From: Streptomyces sp. ST2-7A
GTDB taxonomy: Bacteria; Actinomycetota; Actinomycetes; Streptomycetales; Streptomycetaceae
Length of the DNA: 64,000 bases
Reading direction: 5' to 3'
NCBI RefSeq assembly: GCF_021390475.1
Contig: NZ_JAJUWS010000020.1
Span: 42,464-106,463 of the forward strand
Part shown: in pieces, positions 57,752 to 64,000 of the stretch
How positions within the stretch are numbered: the first letter of the stretch is position 1
How the letters are laid out: each line of letters begins with the position of its first letter
The notes under the pieces: generated by a model
What the model was told of the DNA's origin: nothing
What the model saw: only the letters and a program-made list of their open reading frames with translations
Databases searched by the model: none
Position numbers and translations under genes: made by a program

Positions 57752-57796
57752 ACGGTCCTCGCAACACCCGCGATCTGTGGGAGTTGCGAGGACCGT
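57752..57796. terminator. 14-base perfect inverted repeat after DUF3710 gene
   Basis: Arms 57752-57765 (ACGGTCCTCGCAAC) and 57783-57796, with a 17-base loop that can add 3-4 more pairs (CCC/GGG). It starts 66 bases after the stop, so it may terminate the dut operon. The sequence also has the look of a dispersed palindromic repeat. Confidence 0.5.
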
Positions 57797-57896
57797 GGGC
57801 GTTGAGCGTGATGATCTTGCGGGATTGAGGGAGCGTTTCCTTGCGCGTTCCCCTCGGGCGTCCGGGAGGGATATCGGCCCCGCCCGGTTTCCTCCC

Positions 57897-57998
57897 GCCG
57901 GGTCCCGCCGGGTCCCGCCGCGTCCCGCAGCCTGAACCCTGAACCCCGGACCCTGAACCCCGGCACCCGGCACCCGGACCCCGGGGTCCGGGTGCCGG
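57897..57998. repeat. Short tandem repeats ending in a 32-base perfect palindrome
   Basis: Three copies of GGGTCCCGCC-type units (57897-57928), then CCTGAACCC repeats (57931-57960), then a palindrome 57967-57998: arms CCGGCACCCGGACCCC and its exact complement with no loop. Low-complexity, replication-slippage-like DNA between the dut operon and the OB-fold gene. Confidence 0.7.
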
Positions 57999-58228
57999 AG
58001 CCGGATGTCCCCGCTTCACGCCTCGTCGTACGGCGTGCCGAGCGGCGGCGCCGGACCACGGCGGTTCACCGTGCGCCCCGGCTCCGCGAGCCGCCGCACG
58101 GTATGCCCCCGGCCGGGACCCGCCCCGGTCCCGACCGGGACCCGCCGCGGGCCCCGGATCCGTCCGTCGCCCGGAACCCGCGCGGAACCGGGAGCCGGGA
58201 GCGCCCCCGTGGGGGTTAGGCTGAACGC

Positions 58229-58636
58229 ATGACTGATGGGAGCCGTTCCGGGCGACGCGGTACCGGATGGCGGCGCTTGTTGGGCCTCCCGGAGCACTCA
58301 CCGGAGCCCTCGGACCTGGGTGCCGATCCGGCCGACGACGAGGCCGAGTGCGTCCATATCTGCGACTGCGCGGAGGGCCCCGAGGGGCGACGTGTGGTAA
58401 CCGTGCGCGGTACCCTCCGTACCGTTGGTGAGCGCACCGTGGGCGGGCTACCCGCCCTGGAGGCCGAACTCGACGACGGCTCGGACTCGCTGAGCATCGT
58501 GTGGATGGGACGCCGGTCGATCGCCGGGATCCAACCCGGCCGCGACATGATCGTCTCCGGGCGGCTCGTCGCCTCCGGGGGCAGGTCCGTGCTCTTCAAC
58601 CCCCGCTATGAGCTCAAACCCCTCGGAACGGAGTGA
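58229..58636 (+). CDS. OB-fold nucleic-acid-binding protein
   Basis: 135 residues with an OB-fold (~45-130: VRGTLRTVGERTVGGLPALEAELDDGSDSLSIVWMGRRSIAGI in pieces, then VSGRLVASGGRSVLFNPRYEL), similar to the tRNA-anticodon/RecG-wedge type. It probably binds single-stranded nucleic acid; function not established. Leaderless: TAGGCT (58217-58222) lies six bases before the ATG. The DUF3159 gene starts three bases after its stop, so they are co-transcribed. Confidence 0.85.
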   Translation: MTDGSRSGRRGTGWRRLLGLPEHSPEPSDLGADPADDEAECVHICDCAEGPEGRRVVTVRGTLRTVGERTVGGLPALEAELDDGSDSLSIVWMGRRSIAGIQPGRDMIVSGRLVASGGRSVLFNPRYELKPLGTE

Positions 58637-58639
58637 CGG

Positions 58640-59449
58640 GTGACCTCCCTGGACAGGCCGACGAACGGCGCCCCCGGCGAACCCGAACCGGATCCCGCGG
58701 GGGCGACCCAAGCCCCCCGGGAGGCTGACGAGGCGGCCACCAAGGCCGCTTTTTTCGAGGCATTCGGCGGCGTGCGGGGCATGATCGAGACCACCGTCCC
58801 GGGCCTGGTCTTCGTGCTCAGCTACACCCTCAACCGTGACCTGAACACCTCGGCGATCCTGGCGCTGTCCATCACCGGCGTGATGTTCGTCGCCCGCCTC
58901 GTGCAGCGCGGCCCCACCAAGCACGCCTTCAGCGGCGTCTTCGGCGTGGTCATCGGCGCGGTCTTCGCGATGATGACCGGAGACGCCCGCAACTTCTACC
59001 TGCCGGGCATGATCTACACGCTCGTCCTCGGCGTCGCCTACACCCTCTCCGCCGCCTTCGGGTTCCCACTGCTCGGCCTCATCCTCGGTCCGCTGTTCAA
59101 GGAGAACCTCTCCTGGCGCACCCGCAACCCCGGGCGCAAGCGGGCCTACGTCAAGGCCAGTTACGTGTGGGGTGCCATCCTGCTGGCCAAGTCCGCGATC
59201 ACCTTCCCCATCTACTTCTGGGGCGACGCCGCCCAGCTCGGTTGGCTGCGGGTGGCCCTGGGCATCCCGCCGTTCCTGCTCGCCGTCTACCTCACCTGGA
59301 TCATCATGGTGAAGGCACCCGCCCCCATCGACGTCATCGCCGAGATGGAGGCCGAGGAGCGGCGCGAGTCCGAGCGGGAACGGGAGCGCGAGGAGGAGCG
59401 GGCCCGGGCGGCCGCCCGCGCCACCGGAACCGCCGGCACCGGCCCCTGA
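58640..59449 (+). CDS. DUF3159 membrane protein
   Basis: 269 residues, about five to six membrane spans between ~50 and ~225 (VPGLVFVLSYTL, SAILALSITGVMFVARLV, FGVVIGAVFAMMTG, GMIYTLVLGVAYTLSAAFG, LLAKSAITFPIYFW, GIPPFLLAVYLTWIIMV). Cytoplasmic ends are charged; the C-terminal tail is a Glu/Arg-rich helix (AEEERRESEREREREEE-type). Actinobacterial family of unknown function, normally next to the OB-fold gene and TrkA genes as here. GTG 58640. Confidence 0.88.
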   Translation: MTSLDRPTNGAPGEPEPDPAGATQAPREADEAATKAAFFEAFGGVRGMIETTVPGLVFVLSYTLNRDLNTSAILALSITGVMFVARLVQRGPTKHAFSGVFGVVIGAVFAMMTGDARNFYLPGMIYTLVLGVAYTLSAAFGFPLLGLILGPLFKENLSWRTRNPGRKRAYVKASYVWGAILLAKSAITFPIYFWGDAAQLGWLRVALGIPPFLLAVYLTWIIMVKAPAPIDVIAEMEAEERRESEREREREEERARAAARATGTAGTGP

Positions 59450-59544
59450 TCCGACTCCGGCACCCGGCACACGGGGACGGGGCGCGGATGCGGGTGGAGA
59501 CCGAACCCCTCCGGACGCCCCGATCCGCCGTTTCCCACCCGGCC

Positions 59545-60240
59545 CTACCGCTCGCCCCGCTCCCCTCGTTCGCCACGACCCTCGCGTGGGGACAGCAGAT
59601 CCTCCAACTGCCGTTCCTGCTCCGGCGAGGCCACGAACAACAGTTCGTCACCGGCCGCCAGCGCGTCGTCCGGATCCGGGATCAACACCCGGGTCCCCCG
59701 GATGATCGTCACCAGGGCGGTGTTCTGCGGCCAGGCCACCTCACCCACCCGGGTGCCGACCAGCGTCGCCGTGTCCGGCAGCGTCAGCTCCACCAGGTTC
59801 GCCTCGCCCTGGCTGAAGCGCATGAGCCGGACCAGGTCGCCGACGCTCACCGCCTCCTCCACCAGCGCCGACATCAGACGCGGGGTCGAGACCGCCACGT
59901 CCACGCCCCAGGCCTCGTTGAACAGCCACTCGTTCTTCGGGTTGTTGACCCGGGCCACCACCCGGGGCACCCCGTACTCGGTCTTCGCCAACAGCGAGAC
60001 CACCAGATTCACCTTGTCGTCGCCGCTGGCCGCGATGACCACCTGGCAGCGCTCCAGCGCGGCCTCGTCCAACGAGGTGATCTCGCAGGCGTCCGCCAGC
60101 AGCCACTCCGCGTCCGGCACCCGGTCCACCGACACCGCCTGCGGCGACTTGTCGATGAGCAGCACCTCGTGCCCGTTCTCCAGCAGTTCACCGGCCACCG
60201 ACCGGCCCACCGCGCCCGCGCCCGCGATCACGACCCTCAT
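59545..60240 (-). CDS. TrkA-family potassium uptake regulator (second gene of pair)
   Basis: 231 residues: RCK_N Rossmann domain (RVVIAGAGAVGRSVAGELLENGHEVLLID) and RCK_C domain (~140-215). It should gate K+ entry through a Trk/Ktr channel subunit in response to nucleotides. Its ATG overlaps the stop of the other trkA gene (ATGA), so the two proteins are made together and probably form a hetero-ring. The C-terminus ends in a GERGERGER repeat. No membrane subunit gene is adjacent. Confidence 0.9.
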   Translation of the reverse strand: MRVVIAGAGAVGRSVAGELLENGHEVLLIDKSPQAVSVDRVPDAEWLLADACEITSLDEAALERCQVVIAASGDDKVNLVVSLLAKTEYGVPRVVARVNNPKNEWLFNEAWGVDVAVSTPRLMSALVEEAVSVGDLVRLMRFSQGEANLVELTLPDTATLVGTRVGEVAWPQNTALVTIIRGTRVLIPDPDDALAAGDELLFVASPEQERQLEDLLSPREGRGERGERGER

Positions 60241-60905
60241 GCCCGCTCCTCCTCGGGGCCCAGCGCGCACGCGGCCTCCACCTCGGCCACCCGGTCCGAG
60301 GGCAGCATCACGTGCACCAGATCCCCCTCCTGGAGAACCGTCTTCGAGGTCGGCAGCATCGCTTCACCCATTCGGGTGAGAAAAGCGACCCGCACCCCGG
60401 TCCGCTCCTGGAACAGCGCCACCTTGTGCCCCAGCCAACCGGGTGAGATGTGTACCTCGGAGAGCTGTACCGCGCCGCTGGGGTCCTGCCACAGCGGTTC
60501 CGCGCCCGAGGGCAGCAGCCGGCGCAGCATCTGGTCGGAGGTCCACCGCACGGTCGCGACCGTCGGAATGCCCAGCCGCTCGTAGACCTCGGCGCGCCGG
60601 GGGTCGTAGATGCGGGCGGTGACGTTCTCCACGCCGAAGACCTCGCGGGCCACCCGGGCGGCGATGATGTTGGAGTTGTCGCCACTGCTGACGGCGGCGA
60701 ACGCGCCGGCCTCGGCCAATCCGGCCTTCTCCAGGGTCTCCCGGTCGAAGCCCAACCCGGTCACCCGCCGACCGCCGAAGCGCGAACCCAGTCGTCGGAA
60801 GGCCGTCGGATCCCGGTCGATCACGGCGATCGAGTGGCCGCGCCCCTCGAGTTCCCGGGCCAACTCGGCGCCGACCCGCCCGCAGCCCATGATGACGATG
60901 TGCAT
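60237..60905 (-). CDS. TrkA-family potassium uptake regulator (first gene of pair)
   Basis: 222 residues, RCK_N (HIVIMGCGRVGAELARELEGRGHSIAVID, GxGxxG-type loop with GCGRVG) and RCK_C (~140-210, PGWLGHKVALFQERTGVRVAFL). ATG 60905 with AGAGG upstream. First gene of a two-gene operon; a regulatory subunit for K+ transport in the cytoplasm. The usual amino-acid permease neighbour on the other side seems to be missing. Confidence 0.9.
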   Translation of the reverse strand: MHIVIMGCGRVGAELARELEGRGHSIAVIDRDPTAFRRLGSRFGGRRVTGLGFDRETLEKAGLAEAGAFAAVSSGDNSNIIAARVAREVFGVENVTARIYDPRRAEVYERLGIPTVATVRWTSDQMLRRLLPSGAEPLWQDPSGAVQLSEVHISPGWLGHKVALFQERTGVRVAFLTRMGEAMLPTSKTVLQEGDLVHVMLPSDRVAEVEAACALGPEEERA

Positions 60906-61796
60906 CGAACCTCTACCCCGCACTCCTGATCGGGACCCCGAACCGCTCCGGCAGTGTGCTCACGTCGCCCTCTTCTTCCTTTCCGGGATTTCGCTCCCGA
61001 TGATCGGTCCCACCGGTGACAATCCGGGATACCCGGCCGGTGTTCGGCCGGGAGCCGGCTGGGTGTCGATCTCACCGTAGCCCCATCGGGCCCGGGCGCA
61101 TCGACCTCGGGTGGTGACGATCCGTGCCCGGGACATCTGTCAGGGGTACCCCCGCGCCGGTGGGAGGCGCGAGGTCCGGGATGATCGAGGCAGGGGATCT
61201 TGATCGAACCGTGCCTCTTTCGCTTCTCTTCCGCCTCCTTCCGGGCGATCGCCGGTTCTTCCGGGGGCCGCACGGTTCGGCGCGGCCCGGCTGTTCCACC
61301 CGGCCGGCCGGTGCGGTCCGCACAACCGGCCGTTTTCGTGTACCGGCACCCGCCCGTCCCCGGGCTCCGGCCCCACCCACCGTGTCCACCCTCGCTCCGA
61401 CGTTCGTCCCGGCCCCGGCGTTACACCCCCGCGCCCGGAGTTCCCCGCCGGAGTCGCGGAGCCGATGGTGGGCGTCCCGGAGCCTGCCCACCGGCCCGGG
61501 CCCCCGCCTCCGGCCTCCGTTCACCGGGCACCCCGTGCGGCCCGGATGGAGAAAGGCGCACACCCCGGCCCGAAGGGGCCGACCCTCCGCGCCCGCTGCC
61601 GAGGGCACCTCCGGCCGACCCCGTGCGGACCCGACCCGACCTGCCGTCCTCCGGCCCCACCGGTCCGTCGACTCCCGCCGCCGTGCCGAACCCCCCGCCC
61701 CCGCCCGCCGGCCCGGCCCCCCACTCGGACGCACGCATCTCGCGCGGGGCCTAGACTGGGCGGCTGCCGTCCGTACCGTCCCTGGAGCCGTTCCTC
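60906..61796. other. 0.9-kb divergent gap between trkA genes and the methyltransferase gene
   Basis: Should contain both promoters: TAGACT at 61752-61757 is the -10 for the methyltransferase gene, giving a ~33-base leader. In other Streptomyces an APC-family permease often sits here; I see no membrane-protein coding pattern or remnant. Overlapping open frames have no supported start. Confidence 0.4.
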
Positions 61797-63179
61797 GTGT
61801 CGACCGACCCCTCCGCCGCCGCGCCCCGCCCCGCCGGGTCCGACGACGCATCCGCCCACCCCGCCGTCCCCTCCCTGGTCGGACGGGAGTGGGAGGTCGA
61901 GGTCGGCCCGGTCGCCCACGGCGGACACTGCGTCGCCCGCACCCCCGAGGGACGCGTGCTGTTCGTCCGGCACACCCTGCCCGGCGAACGGGTGATCGCC
62001 CGGGTCACCGAGGGACACGAGAAGTCCCGGTTCCTGCGCGCCGACGCCGTGGAGATCCTGGAGGCGTCCAAGGACCGCGTCACCGCCCCCTGCCCCTACG
62101 CGGGGCCCGGCCGCTGCGGTGGCTGCGACTGGCAGCACGCCAAGCCCGGTGCCCAGCGTCGCTTCAAGGGTGAGGTCCTCGCCGAGCAGCTGAGCCGCTT
62201 GGCGGGCATGACCCCCGAGGACGCCCGCTGGGACGGCACCGTCGAGCCGGCCCCCGGCGACAAGCTGCCCGCCGGCGAGGTCCCGGCCTGGCGCAGCCGC
62301 GTGCAGTACGCCGTGGATGCCGAGGGACGTGCCGGCCTGCGCCGTCACCGTTCCCATGAGGTCGAGCCCATCGACCGCTGCCTGATCGCGGCCGAGGGCG
62401 TCTCCGAACTGGGCGTGGAGCGTCACGAGTGGCCGGACATCGCCTCCGTCGAGGCCATCGCCGCCACCGGCTCCGGCGACCGCCAGGTGATCCTCACCCC
62501 CCGCCCCGGGGGACGGCTGCCGCTGGTCGAGCTGGACCGGCCGGTGTCGGTACAGCGGGCGGAGGAGCGCGACGGATCCGTCCACCGTGTGCACGGCCGC
62601 CCGTACGTCCGCGAGCGGGCCGACGACCGCACCTGGCGGGTGAGTGGCGGCGGCTTCTGGCAGGTACACACCCGCGCACCCGAGGTGCTGGTGGACGCCG
62701 TCATGCGCGGCCTGCTGCCCCGCAAGGGGGAGACCGCCCTCGACCTGTACTGCGGCGTCGGCCTCTTCGCCGGGGCACTGGCGGACCGGATGGGGGAGAC
62801 CGGCGCGGTACTCGGCATCGAGTCCTCCGCCCGCGCGGTGCGCGACGCCCGGCAGAACCTCGCCGACTTCGAGCGGGTCCGCGTCGAGCAGGGGAAGGTC
62901 GAGGTCGTCCTGCCGCGTACCGGCATCACCGAGGCCGACCTCGTCGTCCTCGACCCGCCCCGGGCGGGTGCCGGCCGCAAGGTGGTCGAGATGATCGCCG
63001 GACTCGGTCCGCGCCGCATCGCCTACATCGCCTGTGACCCGGCTGCCCTCGCCCGCGATCTGGCCACTTTCCGCGACCTCGGCTACCGTCCCCGCTTCAC
63101 CCGCGCCTTCGACCTCTTCCCGATGACCCATCACCTGGAGTGCGTCGCGATCCTCGAACCGGCCGCAAAGGGCTCCTGA
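61797..63179 (+). CDS. TrmA/RlmD-family RNA (uracil-5-)-methyltransferase
   Basis: S-adenosylmethionine-dependent methyltransferase of 460 residues. N-terminal TRAM domain (~27-88), four iron-sulfur cysteines C99, C107, C110 and C195 (CPYAGPGRCGGCDWQH... DRC), SAM motif DLYCGVGLFAG (~316-326), late motif DPPRAGAGRKVVEMI and catalytic cysteine in YIACDPAALARDLA. It probably modifies rRNA or tRNA uridine; the target cannot be told from sequence. GTG 61797; TAGACT promoter 40 bases upstream. Last core gene before the accessory end. Confidence 0.92.
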   Translation: MSTDPSAAAPRPAGSDDASAHPAVPSLVGREWEVEVGPVAHGGHCVARTPEGRVLFVRHTLPGERVIARVTEGHEKSRFLRADAVEILEASKDRVTAPCPYAGPGRCGGCDWQHAKPGAQRRFKGEVLAEQLSRLAGMTPEDARWDGTVEPAPGDKLPAGEVPAWRSRVQYAVDAEGRAGLRRHRSHEVEPIDRCLIAAEGVSELGVERHEWPDIASVEAIAATGSGDRQVILTPRPGGRLPLVELDRPVSVQRAEERDGSVHRVHGRPYVRERADDRTWRVSGGGFWQVHTRAPEVLVDAVMRGLLPRKGETALDLYCGVGLFAGALADRMGETGAVLGIESSARAVRDARQNLADFERVRVEQGKVEVVLPRTGITEADLVVLDPPRAGAGRKVVEMIAGLGPRRIAYIACDPAALARDLATFRDLGYRPRFTRAFDLFPMTHHLECVAILEPAAKGS

Positions 63180-63198
63180 CCTGCGATTTCGCGTGTGC

Positions 63199-63290
63199 GC
63201 GTTATGTGCGTTGTGGGCGTTACGGGCGATATCCTGACGCTGAAATGACGCTCGTGACGCTCATTTGACGCTCGTTCCGATGGGGCGTCA
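63199..63290. repeat. Phased 9-11-base direct repeats
   Basis: Four 9-base units start GCG (63199, 63208, 63217, 63226: GCGTTATGT, GCGTTGTGG, GCGTTACGG, GCGATATCC), followed by four TGACGCT units at 63235, 63246, 63255 and 63266 and one inverted GCGTCA at 63285-63290. The ~10-base periodicity places each copy on one face of the helix, like operator arrays for OmpR/PhoB-type proteins. It begins 19 bases after the methyltransferase stop; no downstream gene is visible. Confidence 0.6.
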
Positions 63291-63474
63291 GCTGCCTGAT
63301 CGCGCAGGTCGCGCCGGGTGGAGGACGTGCTCCCGCGGGCTGGCTTTGCGGAAACTTTAAGCAAACCCGGCCGAGTTCCCGCCGGTGGTTCGACGGGTCG
63401 AACCGTTGGCGGAGCGGACGCTCCACGGGTCGGTCCGTAGGGCTCCGGTGTCCGGGGAGAGATCTTGCGCAACC

Positions 63475-63511
63475 CCCGCTGTGTTCCCCGGCCCCCGGGG
63501 AACGCAGCGGG
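63475..63511. terminator. Strong hairpin upstream of the CRISPR leader
   Basis: 17-base stem (63475-63491 with 63495-63511; one G-T pair) and a CCC loop. It is about 300 bases past the methyltransferase gene and may insulate the CRISPR leader from it. Confidence 0.6.
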
Positions 63512-63763
63512 CACGGTGGCGGCCGGGGGCCGGGTGGTGGACCCCTCCTCTCGACCCGGGGCGGGGGCGAGAGGGGAGAGGCTGTTGAGGAAGCGTGAGC
63601 AAGAGGCAGGGCGTCTCGCTCACGCGGCCCTGTCTGCGTCTCGAAGCGCCCCTACACTGCTTCCGTGATCGAAGAACCCGGCCACGACTTCCCCCGTGGG
63701 GCAGAGGGCTCCTGCAATGGTAAAGAAATTGCAAAGCTCCTCTAACGTCGCAGGTGGGGAAGT
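63512..63763 (+). promoter_or_regulatory. CRISPR leader region
   Basis: Immediately before the first repeat the DNA becomes A+T rich (GGTAAAGAAATTGCAAAGCT, 63719-63738), as in type I-E leaders, so transcription should run left to right. A possible -10 TACACT (63653-63658) lies six bases before a GTG at 63665 that opens only a 26-codon frame. A GCGTGAGC/GCTCACGC stem lies at 63593-63625. Confidence 0.55.
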
Positions 63764-63852
63764 GTGCTCTCCGCGCGAGCGGAGGTGACCCGCAGCGTGC
63801 ATCGCGTTGTACATCTGCCGCAGGGTGCTCTCCGCGCGAGCGGAGGTGACCC
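63764..63852 (+). CRISPR. Type I-E-like CRISPR mini-array: two repeats, one spacer
   Basis: Two identical 28-base repeats at 63764-63791 and 63825-63852 begin GTGCTCTCCGCGCGAGCGGA and end GGTGACCC. They are partly palindromic (CTCCGC/GCGGAG), like the actinobacterial type I-E repeat. The spacer between (63792-63824) is 33 bases, giving the 61-base unit typical of type I-E. Twenty bases (63853-63872) that would be spacer 2 follow, then insertion-sequence-like DNA. No cas genes are in the window. Confidence 0.85.
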
Positions 63853-63872
63853 TGTCGGCGGTCTTTGAATTT

Positions 63873-64000
63873 GGGCTCTGGATCACTTTCCGTGCCAGGG
63901 CCACAGAGGGTCACCACAACCGCGATCATGAACGGGCTCGCGGTGCGAGGAGCACCCGCTTGCGCAGCAGGTCGAAGTTGGCCCGGCCGAACATCTGCCG
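63873..64000 (-). mobile_element. End of a probable ISL3-family insertion sequence (runs off window)
   Basis: GGGCTCTGGATCACTTTCC at 63873-63891 resembles a terminal inverted repeat of this family, and the transposase 3' end begins 53 bases inside it. The boundary is placed where CRISPR-spacer-like sequence stops. The other end and any 8-base target duplication are outside the window. Confidence 0.6.
63926..64000 (-). CDS. Transposase C-terminus, probably ISL3 family (partial)
   Basis: Only the last 24 residues are visible, reading leftward from the window edge: RQMFGRANFDLLRKRVLLA and a short tail to the TGA at 63926-63928. The GRAxFxLLRxRxLL pattern is typical of the C-terminal end of ISL3-type transposases in actinobacteria. 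No catalytic residue is in view. It is on the opposite strand to the CRISPR array. Other IS families with a similar tail cannot be excluded from so short a piece. Confidence 0.6.
   Translation of the reverse strand, partial: RQMFGRANFDLLRKRVLLAPRARS

Noticed and set aside
63665..63745. 26-codon frame after TACACT in the CRISPR leader (VIEEPGHDF...)
   Set aside because: Well placed for a leaderless peptide, but short, with no recognisable family; leader DNA explains the region better.
63357..63929. Minus-strand frame across the CRISPR repeats (GHLRSRGEH, PPLARRAHF pieces)
   Set aside because: These peptide strings are the usual false translation of type I-E repeats, not a protein.

Overview
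The window is about 73% G+C, with strong G/C bias at third codon positions, many GTG starts and many leaderless promoters. Gene content and order (lexA-nrdR-nrdJ-rnhB-recQ, hrdB, parE, parC, ptsH, sepH, hemH-suhB, cutRS, dut, paired TrkA proteins, TrmA-type methyltransferase) match the conserved chromosome core of Streptomyces, so the source is a Streptomyces or close relative. Assignments rest on reading the translations; no database search was run.

Layout. 1-4.6 kb: the end of a siderophore locus (IucA/IucC synthetase, GNAT acyltransferase, second IucA/IucC synthetase), in aerobactin-like order and cut by the left edge. 4.6-16.7 kb: DNA repair and nucleotide supply (DinG-like helicase, LexA, NrdR, B12-dependent ribonucleotide reductase, RNase HII, RecQ with a phosphoribosyltransferase-like tail). 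16.7-25.3 kb: a structured gap, a DUF4192 protein, an NrtR-like Nudix protein, an ABC ATPase-permease fusion, a GntR/FCD regulator and the principal sigma factor HrdB. 25.6-38.3 kb: secreted trypsin-like protease, topoisomerase IV subunits ParE and ParC, a CobW-type metal GTPase, two M16 peptidases and a GntR regulator. 38.7-47.2 kb: HPr, a Pat-type protein acetyltransferase, DUF5998, a phosphodiesterase, thymidine kinase, a VOC protein and a sulfurtransferase. 47-56 kb: SepH, ferrochelatase, inositol monophosphatase, the CutRS two-component system and small conserved proteins. 56.4-63.2 kb: dUTPase, DUF3710, an OB-fold protein, DUF3159, two TrkA proteins and an RNA methyltransferase.

The last 0.8 kb is accessory DNA. 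It holds a block of about 9-11 bp phased repeats, a strong hairpin, an A+T-richer leader and two identical 28-nt type I-E CRISPR repeats around one 33-nt spacer. The second spacer is interrupted after 20 nt by sequence that looks like an insertion-sequence end, and the 3' end of a probable ISL3-type transposase runs off the right edge. The CRISPR array therefore appears to be split by a mobile element.

Functional links: LexA (SOS) and NrdR (dNTP supply) sit back to back with their own operators between them; dut, tdk, nrdJ and rnhB also serve nucleotide and genome maintenance. ParE and ParC flank the CobW gene. Two reading frames (cobW and sepH) lack the expected stop codon and run antisense into a neighbour, which suggests frameshifts or sequence errors. 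At least eight genes have a -10 hexamer 6-7 nt before the start codon, consistent with leaderless transcripts.
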